A stretch of 64,000 bases of DNA from an uncultured Eubacteriales bacterium (lineage in GTDB: Bacteria; Bacillota; Clostridia; TANB77; CAG-508): contig CASEIV010000005.1 in assembly GCA_949288175.1 (NCBI GenBank), forward strand, positions 1-64,000. Reading direction: 5' to 3'. A model generated the notes under the pieces. That model saw only the letters and a list, made by a program, of their open reading frames with translations, ran no database searches and was not told the origin of the DNA. This document shows, piece after piece, positions 7,360-17,480 of this stretch. The first letter of the stretch is position 1. The number at the start of each line of letters is the position of its first letter. A program made the translations under genes and the position numbers.

Positions 7360-9340
7360 TTACTCTTCTACTTTTTCTTCTTTTCTAGGAAACAATGTTG
7401 GTTTATATTTATCAATAATATATCCTAAATCTCTTGAAAATTCTTTTAACATAACGATTTTTATTGAAGGATCTTTTCCACTTAAATAATCATCAATAAT
7501 TTGTTTTAATTGTTTCATATTTTTAATTTCTGGTTCAATTTGTTTTGCATATTTATTAGCTCTATTTACCAATTTTTCTTTAATTAAGACGATATCTTCA
7601 TTACTTGCACAAGAAATTCTTTGGAACATTTGATATGGATCATAATATTTAAATATTGGAATATTCATACATTCCCTATCAAATTTTTCGTAGAATAATT
7701 CCATTTTCATCGGGATACATTTAAAGATTTCTTCAGCTTTTTCTTTAAACATTTTATCATGTAACTGTTCATTTAATGTATGGAAGTGTTTTAAGATATC
7801 ATCCATATCCTCTGCTACTTCATCAATAGCTATTTTTCCTAATTCCTCATCTACATTTGCACAATATTCTGATTTTAGTGATGCTAAATTCATACCATTA
7901 AAAAATACACTTTTGATAGTTTTTATATCATAATCAATTAACCCTTTTTTAGAAAAATAGCTAAAATATGCATAGATTTTTACATTATCAATTAATCTTA
8001 GATTCCCTTGTTTTACATCTTCTAGAATGTCAGAAATCACTTTTCCAAATTCATCATCAGAAATCTTCCAATATTCTTCTGTAAGCAATCTTTTATATGC
8101 TGGTAAATTTTCTGTATCAATTGTATTTCTGATAGTTTCCATATTTTCTTTAAATATTTTCATATCAAAGATTCTGGTTCTTACATAATATTCTATAAAT
8201 TTAAAAAATCTGTATTCTGCTTTAAAGTTATAATAATAATTACTATCAAATTCTTTAATATAAAATTGTCTGTTATCCATTAAAATTCTAGAAGATACTA
8301 ATATAGATTTATACTCTTCATTATCTTTAATATTCATAAATTTATCTTTCGTTACTTTTCCTGCTTTAATTTCAAATGAAATGGCAATTGTGAATATTAA
8401 CATCGTTTGCATAACTCTATGACTTGTATTTGGATAAGATTTGTTAACCATTTCATAAACTTTTTTAAAGTCATTTAATGCATGTTTCAAAATTCTTAAG
8501 TTTCTGGTTCCACTTCTTTCAAATGTTGAAATGATTAATCTTGTATTCTCTCTTAAAAAACGAATTAAATCTGCATTATTTTCATAACGCATTAATATAC
8601 CATTGATAATATAATCAAATTTTGGTGCATATTCAAAAGTTTCACCAATTAGTTTTTCTTTTATTCTTTCATAATCATTTGCTTTATCAAATACATTTTC
8701 TATTTTTTGTTGTATTTTTTCAACAATTGGTTTATCTGTATTATTTAATTCATCTTGTTTGTCTAATAAGTAAGTTGCAATAAATGTTTTCATTTCTAAA
8801 TTAGAACTTTTTAGTTTTGTTGATAATTCTTTTTCATTACAAATGATAATGGTTTTAATATGGTCATGTTCAACAAAGTTATTGATATACCCTAATATAT
8901 CGATAACATCAACATTTGCTCTCTCCAAGTCATCAAAACAAAGAACTTTATCATCTGTTGAAAAAAATTCTGCATAATCCACTTTATTTCCACTTTGTGT
9001 AACACCAAAAAAGTTAGCCATATCAATTCCTGTTTTTGCATATTCTGGTATGGTCGTTTGTTCATTGGTATCCATATATCTTCTTAGATTTTTATCCATC
9101 AATTGGGTAGTTTCTATAAATATTTTTTTACTAATATCTTCTAGATTAGAAATTCCATATAAAGACATATAGATTGTGGTATATCTTCTTCCATTTAATT
9201 GCATAGATTCTATTTTTTTTCTAATTTTATGATTCCAAAAGTGTGTTTTTCCGTGAACCCCATTCACCATTTATCATAATGGCATAATCTGTATAATCTG
9301 ACCTTATATAATCTAAAATGCTTTCAACTAAATCTTCCAT
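7360..9340 (-). CDS. KAP-type P-loop NTPase, read with a +1 frameshift in Walker A
   Basis: The true start is ATG at 9340, 7 nt after AAAGGAG and 17 nt after comF. The first 29 codons (MEDLVESILDYIRSDYTDYA..INGEWGS) run into TCA CGG AAA; skipping the C at 9253 gives GEWGSGKTHFW, a perfect Walker A, and opens the remaining ~630 codons. Walker B is VLCFDDLER. Total is 659 residues. KAP P-loop proteins are large ATPases, often membrane-linked, some in mobile or defence loci; substrate unknown. The break falls between S and the invariant G of GKT, so without the shift no ATPase is made. It may be a recoded gene, a pseudogene or a sequence error (see findings). Confidence 0.75.
9250..9256 (-). other. 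Candidate +1 recoding site UCA-CGGA (KAP NTPase)
   Basis: Minus-strand codon TCA (9256-9254) is followed by C 9253 and GGA 9252-9250. Reading CGGA as one glycine joins GEWGS to GKTHFW. The position is fixed to within a codon by the Walker A motif. Compare 10342-10348, 36533-36539 and 35238-35244. Confidence 0.6.
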
Positions 9341-9357
9341 TTTTTTCTCCTTTGTTT

Positions 9358-10023
9358 CTAATCTTTTGCTAATACTAATACATCAATTTTTTCGGGTCTT
9401 GCTTGTTGTAATATTTTTGCACATTCATTTACTGTACTCCCAGTTGTATATATATCATCAATTAATAAAATTCGTTTCTTGTTTAGTATTTCTCCATTTT
9501 TTAATTCATATACATTTTGTATATTCTGTTTTCGTTGTTCTTTATTTAATTTACTTTGTTCTATAATATTTTTCGTTTTCAATAGACAATTTACTTGCAA
9601 TGGTATTTTTACTTCTCTACTTAATTTTTTGGCTATTAATAAACTCTGATTATATCCTCGTTCCTTCATTCTTTTTTTACTAATCGGAACTGGAATTATT
9701 GTATCATAACTTTGTAATTTTTCAAAGATTTTTTCATTTTTTAAAACAAAATTCACAAAACAGACATACATATATGGCTTTTCATGAAATTTGTAATCTA
9801 AAATTAATTTTCTTATGATTCCCTCGTATTTAAAAATATATATTAATTCTTTAATATATATATCTTCTAAATCTTGCTTGAGTATATCATTCTCTGCTAC
9901 TTTTTCTAATTGTATTTTGCATTTATTACATAGTCCATCTTTATTCAATTTTCCACAAATACCACAAATTGGTGGAAAAAACAAATCCATTATATTCGTT
10001 ATATTAATAATTCTTGTTATCAC
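9358..10023 (-). CDS. comFC: ComF family phosphoribosyltransferase-like protein
   Basis: 221 residues. A four-Cys zinc module is near residues 19-35 (CGICGKLNKDGLCNKC), followed by a type I phosphoribosyltransferase fold with the PRPP loop ILLIDDIYTTGSTV near 186 and the family motif KRMKERGYNQS. ComFC acts in the cytosol in uptake of transforming DNA and is linked to ComFA and DNA processing. Here it lies between recD2 and the KAP NTPase on the same strand. No comFA is adjacent. Confidence 0.92.
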   Translation of the reverse strand: MITRIINITNIMDLFFPPICGICGKLNKDGLCNKCKIQLEKVAENDILKQDLEDIYIKELIYIFKYEGIIRKLILDYKFHEKPYMYVCFVNFVLKNEKIFEKLQSYDTIIPVPISKKRMKERGYNQSLLIAKKLSREVKIPLQVNCLLKTKNIIEQSKLNKEQRKQNIQNVYELKNGEILNKKRILLIDDIYTTGSTVNECAKILQQARPEKIDVLVLAKD

Positions 10024-10069
10024 CTCTTCTTTATTCCATTTTTTATATATTTTAATCCTATAAGAATAC

Positions 10070-10129
10070 AGTTCGTCCCAAGCCGAGGAATTTATAAGAA
10101 ATCATTATACCAGGACTTGGGATGAACTA
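10070..10129. repeat. Hairpin between recD2 and comF
   Basis: AGTTCGTCCCAAG and CTTGGGATGAACT are inverted copies with one mismatch, around a 33-nt loop. No T-run follows on the minus strand, so this is not a plain terminator. It lies just after the recD2 stop, like other 3'-end repeats here. Confidence 0.55.
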
Positions 10130-10140
10130 TGTTCTTAATA

Positions 10141-12373
10141 CTACAAATTTTTTAACTTATATTCTAATCCTGTATTTCTTTTTTTACTATCCACATTTTG
10201 TATCATAAATTTTACAATTTTCTCACTTCCGATAACAATTAACAATTTTTTTGCTCTCGTAATTCCTGTGTATAATAAATTTCTAGTTAATAAAACTGGT
10301 GCTGATGGTGGGATCACCATAATCACAACATCAAATTCACTTCCGTTGTGCTTTATGTATCGTAATGGCATAACTATGTTCTATTTGCTCTAACTCTGTA
10401 TAATCATAGTAAGCTGTTTTCTCATCATCAAACTTGATTTCAATAATCTTATTTTTTTCACTAACTTCTGTTATGGTTCCAATTTCTCCATTAAATACAC
10501 CTTTTCCTACTTCTATATTTCCATTCGTTTCCTTTTCCCAATCCATGTCATAATTGTTTTTAACCTGCATAATTCTATCTCCTGCTCGATAGATTGCTCC
10601 CACATTCGCTTTTTCAGGTAATTCATATATATTAGGATTTAATCTTTCTTGTAATGCCTTATTCAATTCTCTTGTTCCTAACATTCCTTTTTTAGTAGGT
10701 GTTAGTACTTGTATACTTTGGAAAAAGTCATAATCTCCATAGTTTTTTAATCTTCCTGTACATAAAGATAATACTTGTTCTACTATTTTTTCTTGTGAGG
10801 ATTCATTGATATAGAAAAAGTCTTCCATGGTTTCTTCTGTATAGTCTTCGTCCCCTTTTGTTATAAATGGTTCTCCATTATTTACTCTGTGGGCATTTAA
10901 GATAATTTTTGATTTAGCAGCTTGTCTAAAAATTTTATCTAAATGAACTGTCACTACTTTTTCAGATGTTATCAAATCCTTTAACACATTTCCTGGACCT
11001 ACTGAAGATAATTGGTCACAATCTCCTACCAAGATTAATTTTGTTCCTTTATAAATACATTTTAACAAATAACTCATCACAAACATGTCTACCATTGATA
11101 GCTCATCGACAATAATCAAATCTGCATCAATCGGTGCACCTTCATATTCTGTGCTGGTTTGGTAAAAATTATTTTCATCTATTTTTCCAATTTCTAATAA
11201 TCTATGTAAAGTTGAGGCTTCTTTCCCTGTTGTTTCTGTCATCTTTTTAGCAGCTCTTCCTGTTGGAGCACATAACACTACTTTATTTCCTTTTTGTTCA
11301 TAAATATCAATCATACTTTTGATAATCGTTGTTTTTCCTGTTCCTGGTCCACCAGTAATGATGGTGACATTATTTTCATTAACCAATTCAATGGCTTCTT
11401 TTTGTTTTTCTGATAATTCTATATTTGAATTTGCTTCTATCTTTTTCAAAATAGTTTGGATATTTTTTATTTTCTTCACATTAGAAGCTTCTTGTAATCG
11501 TTTTATTCGAATAGCAATTTCTTGTTCTGTATAATAAAAATTAGATAGATAAATCCATGTTCCAGTTTCATCGTTTCTTTCTTCTATCACAATTTCATCA
11601 TTGGCTCTTAATTCTATTAATCCATCTTCTATATTTTCTGTCATCACATCTAATAAAGAGATAACAAATTGAATCAAATTTTCTTTTATGACACATGCAT
11701 GCCCATTATAGGTTGCTCGAATTAAAGCATATTTGATTCCACTTCTAATTCTTTTATCATTATCATAACTGATACCTAAATCTAATGCCATTTTATCAAT
11801 TTGTTTAAAGTCTACACCTCTTGCAATATCAATTAGGATATATGGATCTTGTTCGATTTGTTCAATAGCATTCATTCCCAACAATTCATATACTTTTTTT
11901 GCAAATTCTGCACCAATCCCAAATCGTTCTAAAAAGCCAACAATTTGCCAAACTTCCCAATTTTCTAAAAAATTTTCTGCGATATCTAGTGCTTTCTGTT
12001 TTGAAATTCCTTTCACTTCTGCTAAACGCTGTGGTTCTGTTTTAAAAACTTGTATGGTATCTTCTCCAAATCTACTAACAATTCTTTTTGCTAATGCTTC
12101 TCCCACACCTTTTATATTTCCATTTGCTAAATATTTTTCTAATGCACTTACTGTTTGTGGCATTAACTTTTCAAATGTTTCTACTTTAAATTGTCTTCCA
12201 TATTTTTTATGTTCCACAAAATTCCCAATAATCTTCAAATTATCCGCACTTGATACAAAAGGCAAATAGCCTACAATCGTAGTCTGCTCCTCTTCTGTAT
12301 CAAATTCTGCTATCATATAACTATTGGTTTCATTGTAATAAATAATGTCTCCTACTTCTCCTACTAATTCCAT
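10141..12373 (-). CDS. recD2: RecD2-type DNA helicase, read with a +1 frameshift
   Basis: RecD2 is a 5'-3' superfamily 1B helicase of RecBC-less bacteria, used in repair and fork stability. The N-terminal helix-hairpin-helix region (NGNIKGVGEALAKRI) is followed by Walker A GGPGTGKTTII, DELSMVD (Walker B) and LVGDCDQL. The main frame ends at HKAQRK because of one extra C at 10345; skipping it gives HKAQGSEFDVVIMV and then TRNLLYTGITRAKK (final helicase motif). The corrected protein has 743 residues, normal for RecD2. The break replaces an invariant Gly of the UvrD/RecD C-terminal motif. Start at 12373. Confidence 0.88.
10342..10348 (-). other. Candidate +1 recoding site CAA-CGGA (RecD2)
   Basis: CAA (10348-10346) is followed by C 10345 and GGA 10344-10342. 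Without a shift translation stops two codons later at TGA 10339-10337. With CGGA read as Gly the conserved HKAQGSEF motif is restored. The location is fixed by this motif. Confidence 0.65.
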
Positions 12374-12406
12374 TTATATCTCCTATTCTTTTAGCAACAC
12401 AATCCA

Positions 12407-12562
12407 TAGTATTCAATGAAGGTATATGTATTTTATTTTGCAATACCGCGTAAGCGACCAAACGAGCCAAAGGCGAGTGCGATTGGAGCAACCTACAATA
12501 TTTTTTTGGTTGCGACACACAAGGTATGAAAAATAAAATACATATACCTTCATTGAACACTA
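12407..12562. repeat. Fold-back element A with conserved core
   Basis: About 156 bp. The outer arms are inverted copies of about 33 nt (starting TTCAATGAAGGTATATGTA on the left). Inside lie core sequences GCGAGTGCGATTGGAGCAACC and GGTTGCGACACACAAG, which recur in element B at 31862-32105. The arms are unrelated to those of B. An inner stem ATACC/GGTAT here is ATATC/GATAT in B, a compensated change. It lies 17 nt after the transketolase stop and before recD2. No ORF is inside. Confidence 0.85.
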
Positions 12563-12578
12563 AGATGCTGATTATTTT

Positions 12579-13397
12579 TTAAACTAACTCGTCCATTGCC
12601 ATTCTATATTGCTCCTCATTAGGTGCTTTTCCATGCCAACCAACTTGATTTTCCATAAAAGAAACCCCTTTTCCTTTTATGGTTTTTGCAATAATACAAA
12701 CTGGTTTTCCTTTCACATTTTTTGCCACTTCAAAAGCATCTAATATTTCTTGCATATTATGTCCATCAATTTTAATAATCTCAAACCCAAAACTTCTAAA
12801 TTTCTCATCAATTGGATATGGACTCATAACTTCTTCAACTGTTCCATCAATTTGTAAATTATTATTATCTACAATGACACAAAGATTATCTAATGCATAT
12901 TTTTTAGCTGACATAGCAGCTTCCCAAATCTGTCCTTCTTCGATTTCTCCGTCTCCTAATACACAATATACTCTATAATCTTTGTTATCCATCTTTCCTG
13001 TAATTGCCATTCCTACAGCAGCTGACAATCCTTGTCCTAATGAACCTGTTGTCATATCAACACCTGGTATTTTATTCATATCAGGATGTCCTTGTAAATA
13101 GCTATCCAATTTTCTAAATGTTTTTAAGTCTTCTACTGGAAAAAATCCTCTATTTGCTAAACAACTATACAAAGCTGGTGAACAATGTCCTTTTGATAAC
13201 ACCATTCTATCTCTATCTTCCCATTTTGGATTTTTTTCATCAATATTTAATTCGTTGAAATATAATACTGTTAAAATATCTGCTACTGATAATGATCCAC
13301 CTGGATGACCAGATTGCGCACTATATACTGCTTCAATAATTCCCTTTCTTACTTCTTTTGCCATGTTTTCTAATTCTTTTACCTCACCTATTTTCAT
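12579..13397 (-). CDS. Transketolase, N-terminal (TPP-binding) subunit
   Basis: 272 residues from ATG 13397 (GAGAGAGGTG upstream), the size of the N-terminal half in split transketolases. Motifs: GHPGGSLSVADILTVLYF near residue 26, GSLGQGLSAAVG, and the thiamine-diphosphate/metal motif GDGEIEEGQIWEA...NNN near 147-180. Transketolase moves two-carbon units in the pentose phosphate pathway. The C-terminal subunit gene normally follows directly, but here a fold-back element and recD2 follow, so the partner must be elsewhere or lost. Confidence 0.93.
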   Translation of the reverse strand: MKIGEVKELENMAKEVRKGIIEAVYSAQSGHPGGSLSVADILTVLYFNELNIDEKNPKWEDRDRMVLSKGHCSPALYSCLANRGFFPVEDLKTFRKLDSYLQGHPDMNKIPGVDMTTGSLGQGLSAAVGMAITGKMDNKDYRVYCVLGDGEIEEGQIWEAAMSAKKYALDNLCVIVDNNNLQIDGTVEEVMSPYPIDEKFRSFGFEIIKIDGHNMQEILDAFEVAKNVKGKPVCIIAKTIKGKGVSFMENQVGWHGKAPNEEQYRMAMDELV

Positions 13398-13591
13398 TAC
13401 ACACACCTCTCTCTTTTTTATCTTTTTATACTATATCATGATATGAATGATTTTTCTAGCTTTTTTATATAATTATCCTTTTAAATTTCTTTTTTTCTTT
13501 TCTTCATTGACAGTTCTGAAAAACAATGGTAAATAATAAGTATTAAAAGAGTGTTTTTTGCCAAAATTATATATATAATATGGAGGTACCT

Positions 13592-14992
13592 ATGTTAGAT
13601 GATTATATTAAAAATACGAAAGAAGAAATGATACAAAATCTTCAAAAATTAATTCAAATTCCAAGTGTATATGCAGAATCTAAAAATCCCTTAATGCCTT
13701 TTGGAGAAAATGCCAATAAAGCATTAGAATATATGTTAGACCTAGGAAACAAGTTAGGTTTTAGAACAAAAAATATAGATGGCTATTGTGGCTATATCGA
13801 GTTTGGAGAAGGTGAAGAGATGCTAGGCATTATTGGACATTTAGATGTTGTTCCTAGTGGTGATAATTGGACTTATCCTCCTTTTTCTGCCACGATATTT
13901 GATAATAAAATTTATGGTAGAGGTGCTATTGATGATAAAGGACCAGTCATTGCTTCTTTGTATGCGATGAAATATGTAATGGATAATTGCAAAGTAAATA
14001 AACGTGTTCGATTAATTTTAGGCTTAAATGAAGAAAATGATTGGAAATGTATCGATTATTACAAAACACACGAAGAATCTCCTACTATTGGATTTAGTCC
14101 AGATGCTGATTTTCCTTGTATTTATGCTGAAAAATCTATTCTAACACCATATTTTTCAATGGACTATTCTACTCAAAATGCGCCAATTATCATACAAGAA
14201 ATTGATTGTAACCATAATGCTATTAATGTGGTTCCTAAAATTTGTAGTACTATCTTAAAAATTGATTCTAGTATTATCATGGAAGATTTTATAAAAAATA
14301 TTAAAAAGATCTTGAACAAATATGATTTTGATATTGATATTTACAAATTAAATAATGAAGAAGTAAAATTAACTTCTCATGGTGTTGGTGCTCATGCTGC
14401 TCACCCTGATTTAGGTGTTAATGCTATTTCTCGATTGATTGTTGTGTTAGATGAAGTATTTAATATCTATGATATCTCTTTAGAATTATTTGATTTCTTT
14501 ACCAAATACATTCATACAGAATATGATGGTATAAGCTTAGGAATAAATTACAAAGATGAATCTGGTGGCTTAACTTTAAATGTTGGAAACATCATTCTTG
14601 AAAATAACATTTTAAAAATAGGATTAAATTTAAGAATCCCAATTCATACTTCTATTGAAGATATCGAAAATACATTTTTAAATTGTTTATCTGATTATAA
14701 AAATATCACCTATAAAAAAGTAGACTCTAAACCAGCTTTATATATTCCAAAGGATAATTACTTAGTCAAAACACTTTGTGATATTTATAATGAAGAAGCA
14801 AATTCTTATTTAGAACCAATTGCGATTGGTGGTGCCACATATGCTAGAGCTTTTGATAATTGTGTTTCTTTTGGTGCCAATCTTCCTGGTCAAAAAGATA
14901 TGTGTCATCAAACAGATGAATTTATTTCTATTGATAATTTACTATTTGCATGTAAAGTGTATGCAAGAGCTATTTGTGAATTAGGAAAATAA
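13592..14992 (+). CDS. M20 family dipeptidase (PepV/Sapep-like)
   Basis: 466 residues. The start at 13592 is chosen because GGAGG at 13582-13586 lies 5 nt before it, while the upstream in-frame ATG at 13580 overlaps that site. Zinc-ligand motifs are GHLDVVPSGDNW (near residue 87), GRGAIDDKGP (near 115) and GLNEENDW (near 150), with a late H in KDMCHQTDE. PepV-type enzymes cleave dipeptides, including beta-alanyl ones, in the cytosol. It is divergent from the transketolase gene. Confidence 0.93.
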   Translation: MLDDYIKNTKEEMIQNLQKLIQIPSVYAESKNPLMPFGENANKALEYMLDLGNKLGFRTKNIDGYCGYIEFGEGEEMLGIIGHLDVVPSGDNWTYPPFSATIFDNKIYGRGAIDDKGPVIASLYAMKYVMDNCKVNKRVRLILGLNEENDWKCIDYYKTHEESPTIGFSPDADFPCIYAEKSILTPYFSMDYSTQNAPIIIQEIDCNHNAINVVPKICSTILKIDSSIIMEDFIKNIKKILNKYDFDIDIYKLNNEEVKLTSHGVGAHAAHPDLGVNAISRLIVVLDEVFNIYDISLELFDFFTKYIHTEYDGISLGINYKDESGGLTLNVGNIILENNILKIGLNLRIPIHTSIEDIENTFLNCLSDYKNITYKKVDSKPALYIPKDNYLVKTLCDIYNEEANSYLEPIAIGGATYARAFDNCVSFGANLPGQKDMCHQTDEFISIDNLLFACKVYARAICELGK

Positions 14993-15135
14993 AATGATTT
15001 GATACCTTTATGTTATGATTTAAATATATTTTATGAATCGACTGGTTAGTAATTGTTGATTTACCAATATTTTTATGTTAAAATGTCCATCGACAATATA
15101 AATAAATATTATATGCATAAAAGGAGGAAAACACG

Positions 15136-15558
15136 ATGAGTAATATCATTATTACATGCAATGAAAATGATGAAAGGCGGACATATGAAATCTGTCAACC
15201 TTTGTCAGAAAATCTTCCCTGGATTCAGGAGAAGGTAAAGTTATTGGATGGAATTTGGTCCGATAAAAATGATTCAATTAAGATTGACATTCCATCAAAA
15301 GAGGATTTTCATAATCTTAAGCTTTTTATCGAGCTTACACAAAAAGGCACTTGGATTATAATTGACACTGGCATGATTATGTCATGTTTCCAAAAAACAC
15401 ATTGTTTGTCTGAAAAATGGAAAGACATTATTTACCATGCCCAATTATATGGTGCTAAGGTTTACGGAAACACCTTAGCATTTAAAAAAAATTCAAATGC
15501 TTCTGCTCTTAAATCTGCTTCAGCATTTATGAAGCGTTTTTGTGACTTATTTATCTAG
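15136..15558 (+). CDS. Hypothetical protein of foreign composition
   Basis: 140 residues behind AAGGAGG, ended by a strong terminator at 15571-15607. No domain recognised; it is soluble, with scattered Cys and Trp, and no signal peptide. Base composition is more balanced than in its neighbours. It contains an in-frame AGG CGG pair (CGG at 15178-15180), a codon I did not find in normal genes here, so recent transfer is likely. Confidence 0.6.
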   Translation: MSNIIITCNENDERRTYEICQPLSENLPWIQEKVKLLDGIWSDKNDSIKIDIPSKEDFHNLKLFIELTQKGTWIIIDTGMIMSCFQKTHCLSEKWKDIIYHAQLYGAKVYGNTLAFKKNSNASALKSASAFMKRFCDLFI

Positions 15559-15570
15559 AAAGACTCCTGC

Positions 15571-15607
15571 ACCCCTCAAGGCGTTCTGCCAAGAGGGGGG
15601 TTTTCTT
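15571..15607 (+). terminator. Strong GC-rich intrinsic terminator
   Basis: ACCCCTC pairs with GAGGGGGG around a 13-nt loop, followed by TTTTCTT. It is unusually G/C-rich for this window and belongs to the foreign-looking gene at 15136. Confidence 0.8.
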
Positions 15608-15641
15608 ATTATTCATTTTATATATATTTTTTACTCTTATA

Positions 15642-17444
15642 TTATTCTTGTTCAAAAATTTGATTAAATTCTTGTTCATTAATCTTTTCTTTTTGTAATA
15701 AAGTTTCAGCAATTTTATCTAATTTGTCTCTATGCTCTTTTAATAAAATAATGGCATCATTATATGCTGTATCAATTAATGTTTTTACTTCTTCTCCAAT
15801 TTTATCTCCAATATTTTCACCAAACATTTGCATTTCATAAGGCTCTTTACCTTGGAAATCAATTGGTCCTAGCTTATCACTCATACCATATTTCATTACC
15901 ATATCTCTTGCAATTTGTGTTGCCACTTCAATATCATTACTTGCTCCAGTAGAGATATCATCTAATACTAATCTTTCAGCAGCTCTACCACCTAGAAGAG
16001 CAATTAATTTTTCTTGCATTTCTGTTTTGGAAATATAATATTTATCTTCATTTGATTTATACATCGTATATCCACCAGCAACACCTCTAGGTATAATAGA
16101 TACTTCTTTTACATTAGTTTGTGTTGGCAAATATCTACTAACAACAGCATGTCCAGCTTCATGATAAGCAGTTAGTCGTTTATCTTTATCTGATATAACT
16201 CTTTCTTTCTTTTCTAGTCCCACTGTTACTTTCTTTACTGCCTCTTCAATATCATCATTTTCAATTTCTTCATGTTTATTTTTCGTAGCTACAATTGCTG
16301 CTTCATTTAAGATATTTTCAAGTTCTGCACCTGTAAATCCAGCAGTATCTTCTGCAATACTTTCTAAATTAACATCATCTGATAATTTTTTATCTTTACT
16401 ATGAAGTTTTAAAATTTCTAATCTGCCTTTTAAATCTGGATTTGGTATGGTAATTTGTCTATCAAATCTTCCTGGTCTTAATAATGCTTTATCTAACATT
16501 TCAGGTCTATTCGTTGCAGCTAAAACAATGATGGTTTCTTCAGAACCAAATCCATCCATCTCTACTAACAATTGATTTAAAGTTTGGTTATTTTCTGATT
16601 CTGCACCATTATTTGATGTTCTTCTTGAACCAATCGCATCAATCTCATCTATAAATACAATACATGGTGCTAATTTTCTAGCCTTCTCAAATAGTTTCCT
16701 AACACGAGAAGCACCTAGACCTGCAAACATTTCAATAAATTCTGAACCACTCATAGAAATAAATGGTACATCTGCTTCACCTGCAATGGCTTTTGCAATC
16801 AATGTTTTTCCTGTTCCTGGTTTACCATATAAAAGGACACCTTTTGGAACTCTTGCTCCCATTTTTGTATATTTTTCTGGTCTTTTTAAGAAATCAACAA
16901 TTTCGATTAATTCTCCTTTTTCTTCTTCTAATCCTGCAATATCATCAAATCTTACTTTTGTTTTTCTTTCTGTTTCATCATATACTTTTCCTTTTTCCCC
17001 AAGTCCTTGCATTTTAAATATCATGATAAATAAAGCAACCATAATGATTGTTGGAAGAATAGAAAACAATGTAGCTGGTAATTGTGCAAAAAAGCTTTGT
17101 GGTTTTTGGATTAATTCTATTTCATTTCCTTCTGCCACTTTTGTTTGAATTAATGTAATAAATGCTTCTGTATCTGGAATAATAGCTGTTTTTTCTTCTT
17201 CATTTCTAATGGTTATTTTAGCAGTTCTACTTCCTGTTGTTAGCTCTACTTTTTCAACATTCCCATAAGAGATTTCTTTAATTAAGTCTGTATATGCTAA
17301 TGTATCTTCATCTTCTTTATTCTTTTGATTATAGATAATAATTCCTGCAATCACTATAACAAGTAAAATAATTAGTCCTATTAGTGATATCAGTAATTTT
17401 TTGCTTTTTTCTTTTTCATTATTTTTATTCTTATCTTTATCCAT
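15642..17444 (-). CDS. ftsH: ATP-dependent zinc metalloprotease FtsH
   Basis: 600 residues, membrane-bound AAA+ protease for quality control of membrane and short-lived proteins. Two N-terminal membrane helices (LLISLIGLIILLVIVIAGII near 17 and LFSILPTIIMVALFIMIF near 130) flank an extracellular part. Walker A GKPGTGKTLIAKA, Walker B CIVFIDEIDAIG, the SRH region TNRPEMLDKALLRPGRFDR and the zinc site AYHEAGHAV (near 435) follow. The start is preceded by a Lys/Asn-rich cytosolic head. Monocistronic. Confidence 0.98.
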   Translation of the reverse strand: MDKDKNKNNEKEKSKKLLISLIGLIILLVIVIAGIIIYNQKNKEDEDTLAYTDLIKEISYGNVEKVELTTGSRTAKITIRNEEEKTAIIPDTEAFITLIQTKVAEGNEIELIQKPQSFFAQLPATLFSILPTIIMVALFIMIFKMQGLGEKGKVYDETERKTKVRFDDIAGLEEEKGELIEIVDFLKRPEKYTKMGARVPKGVLLYGKPGTGKTLIAKAIAGEADVPFISMSGSEFIEMFAGLGASRVRKLFEKARKLAPCIVFIDEIDAIGSRRTSNNGAESENNQTLNQLLVEMDGFGSEETIIVLAATNRPEMLDKALLRPGRFDRQITIPNPDLKGRLEILKLHSKDKKLSDDVNLESIAEDTAGFTGAELENILNEAAIVATKNKHEEIENDDIEEAVKKVTVGLEKKERVISDKDKRLTAYHEAGHAVVSRYLPTQTNVKEVSIIPRGVAGGYTMYKSNEDKYYISKTEMQEKLIALLGGRAAERLVLDDISTGASNDIEVATQIARDMVMKYGMSDKLGPIDFQGKEPYEMQMFGENIGDKIGEEVKTLIDTAYNDAIILLKEHRDKLDKIAETLLQKEKINEQEFNQIFEQE

Positions 17445-17480
17445 ATTTTTTTCTCATTCCTTTCTCAAGTCCCTTCTATT

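Noticed and set aside
10141-12373. RecD2 as two separate genes
   Set aside because: The downstream frame has no ribosome site, starts inside a conserved helicase motif, and joins perfectly after removal of one base.
12407-12562. Element A as a plain terminator or coding region
   Set aside because: The arms are far longer than a terminator stem, no T-run follows on the minus strand, and the open frame across it is not conserved in element B.
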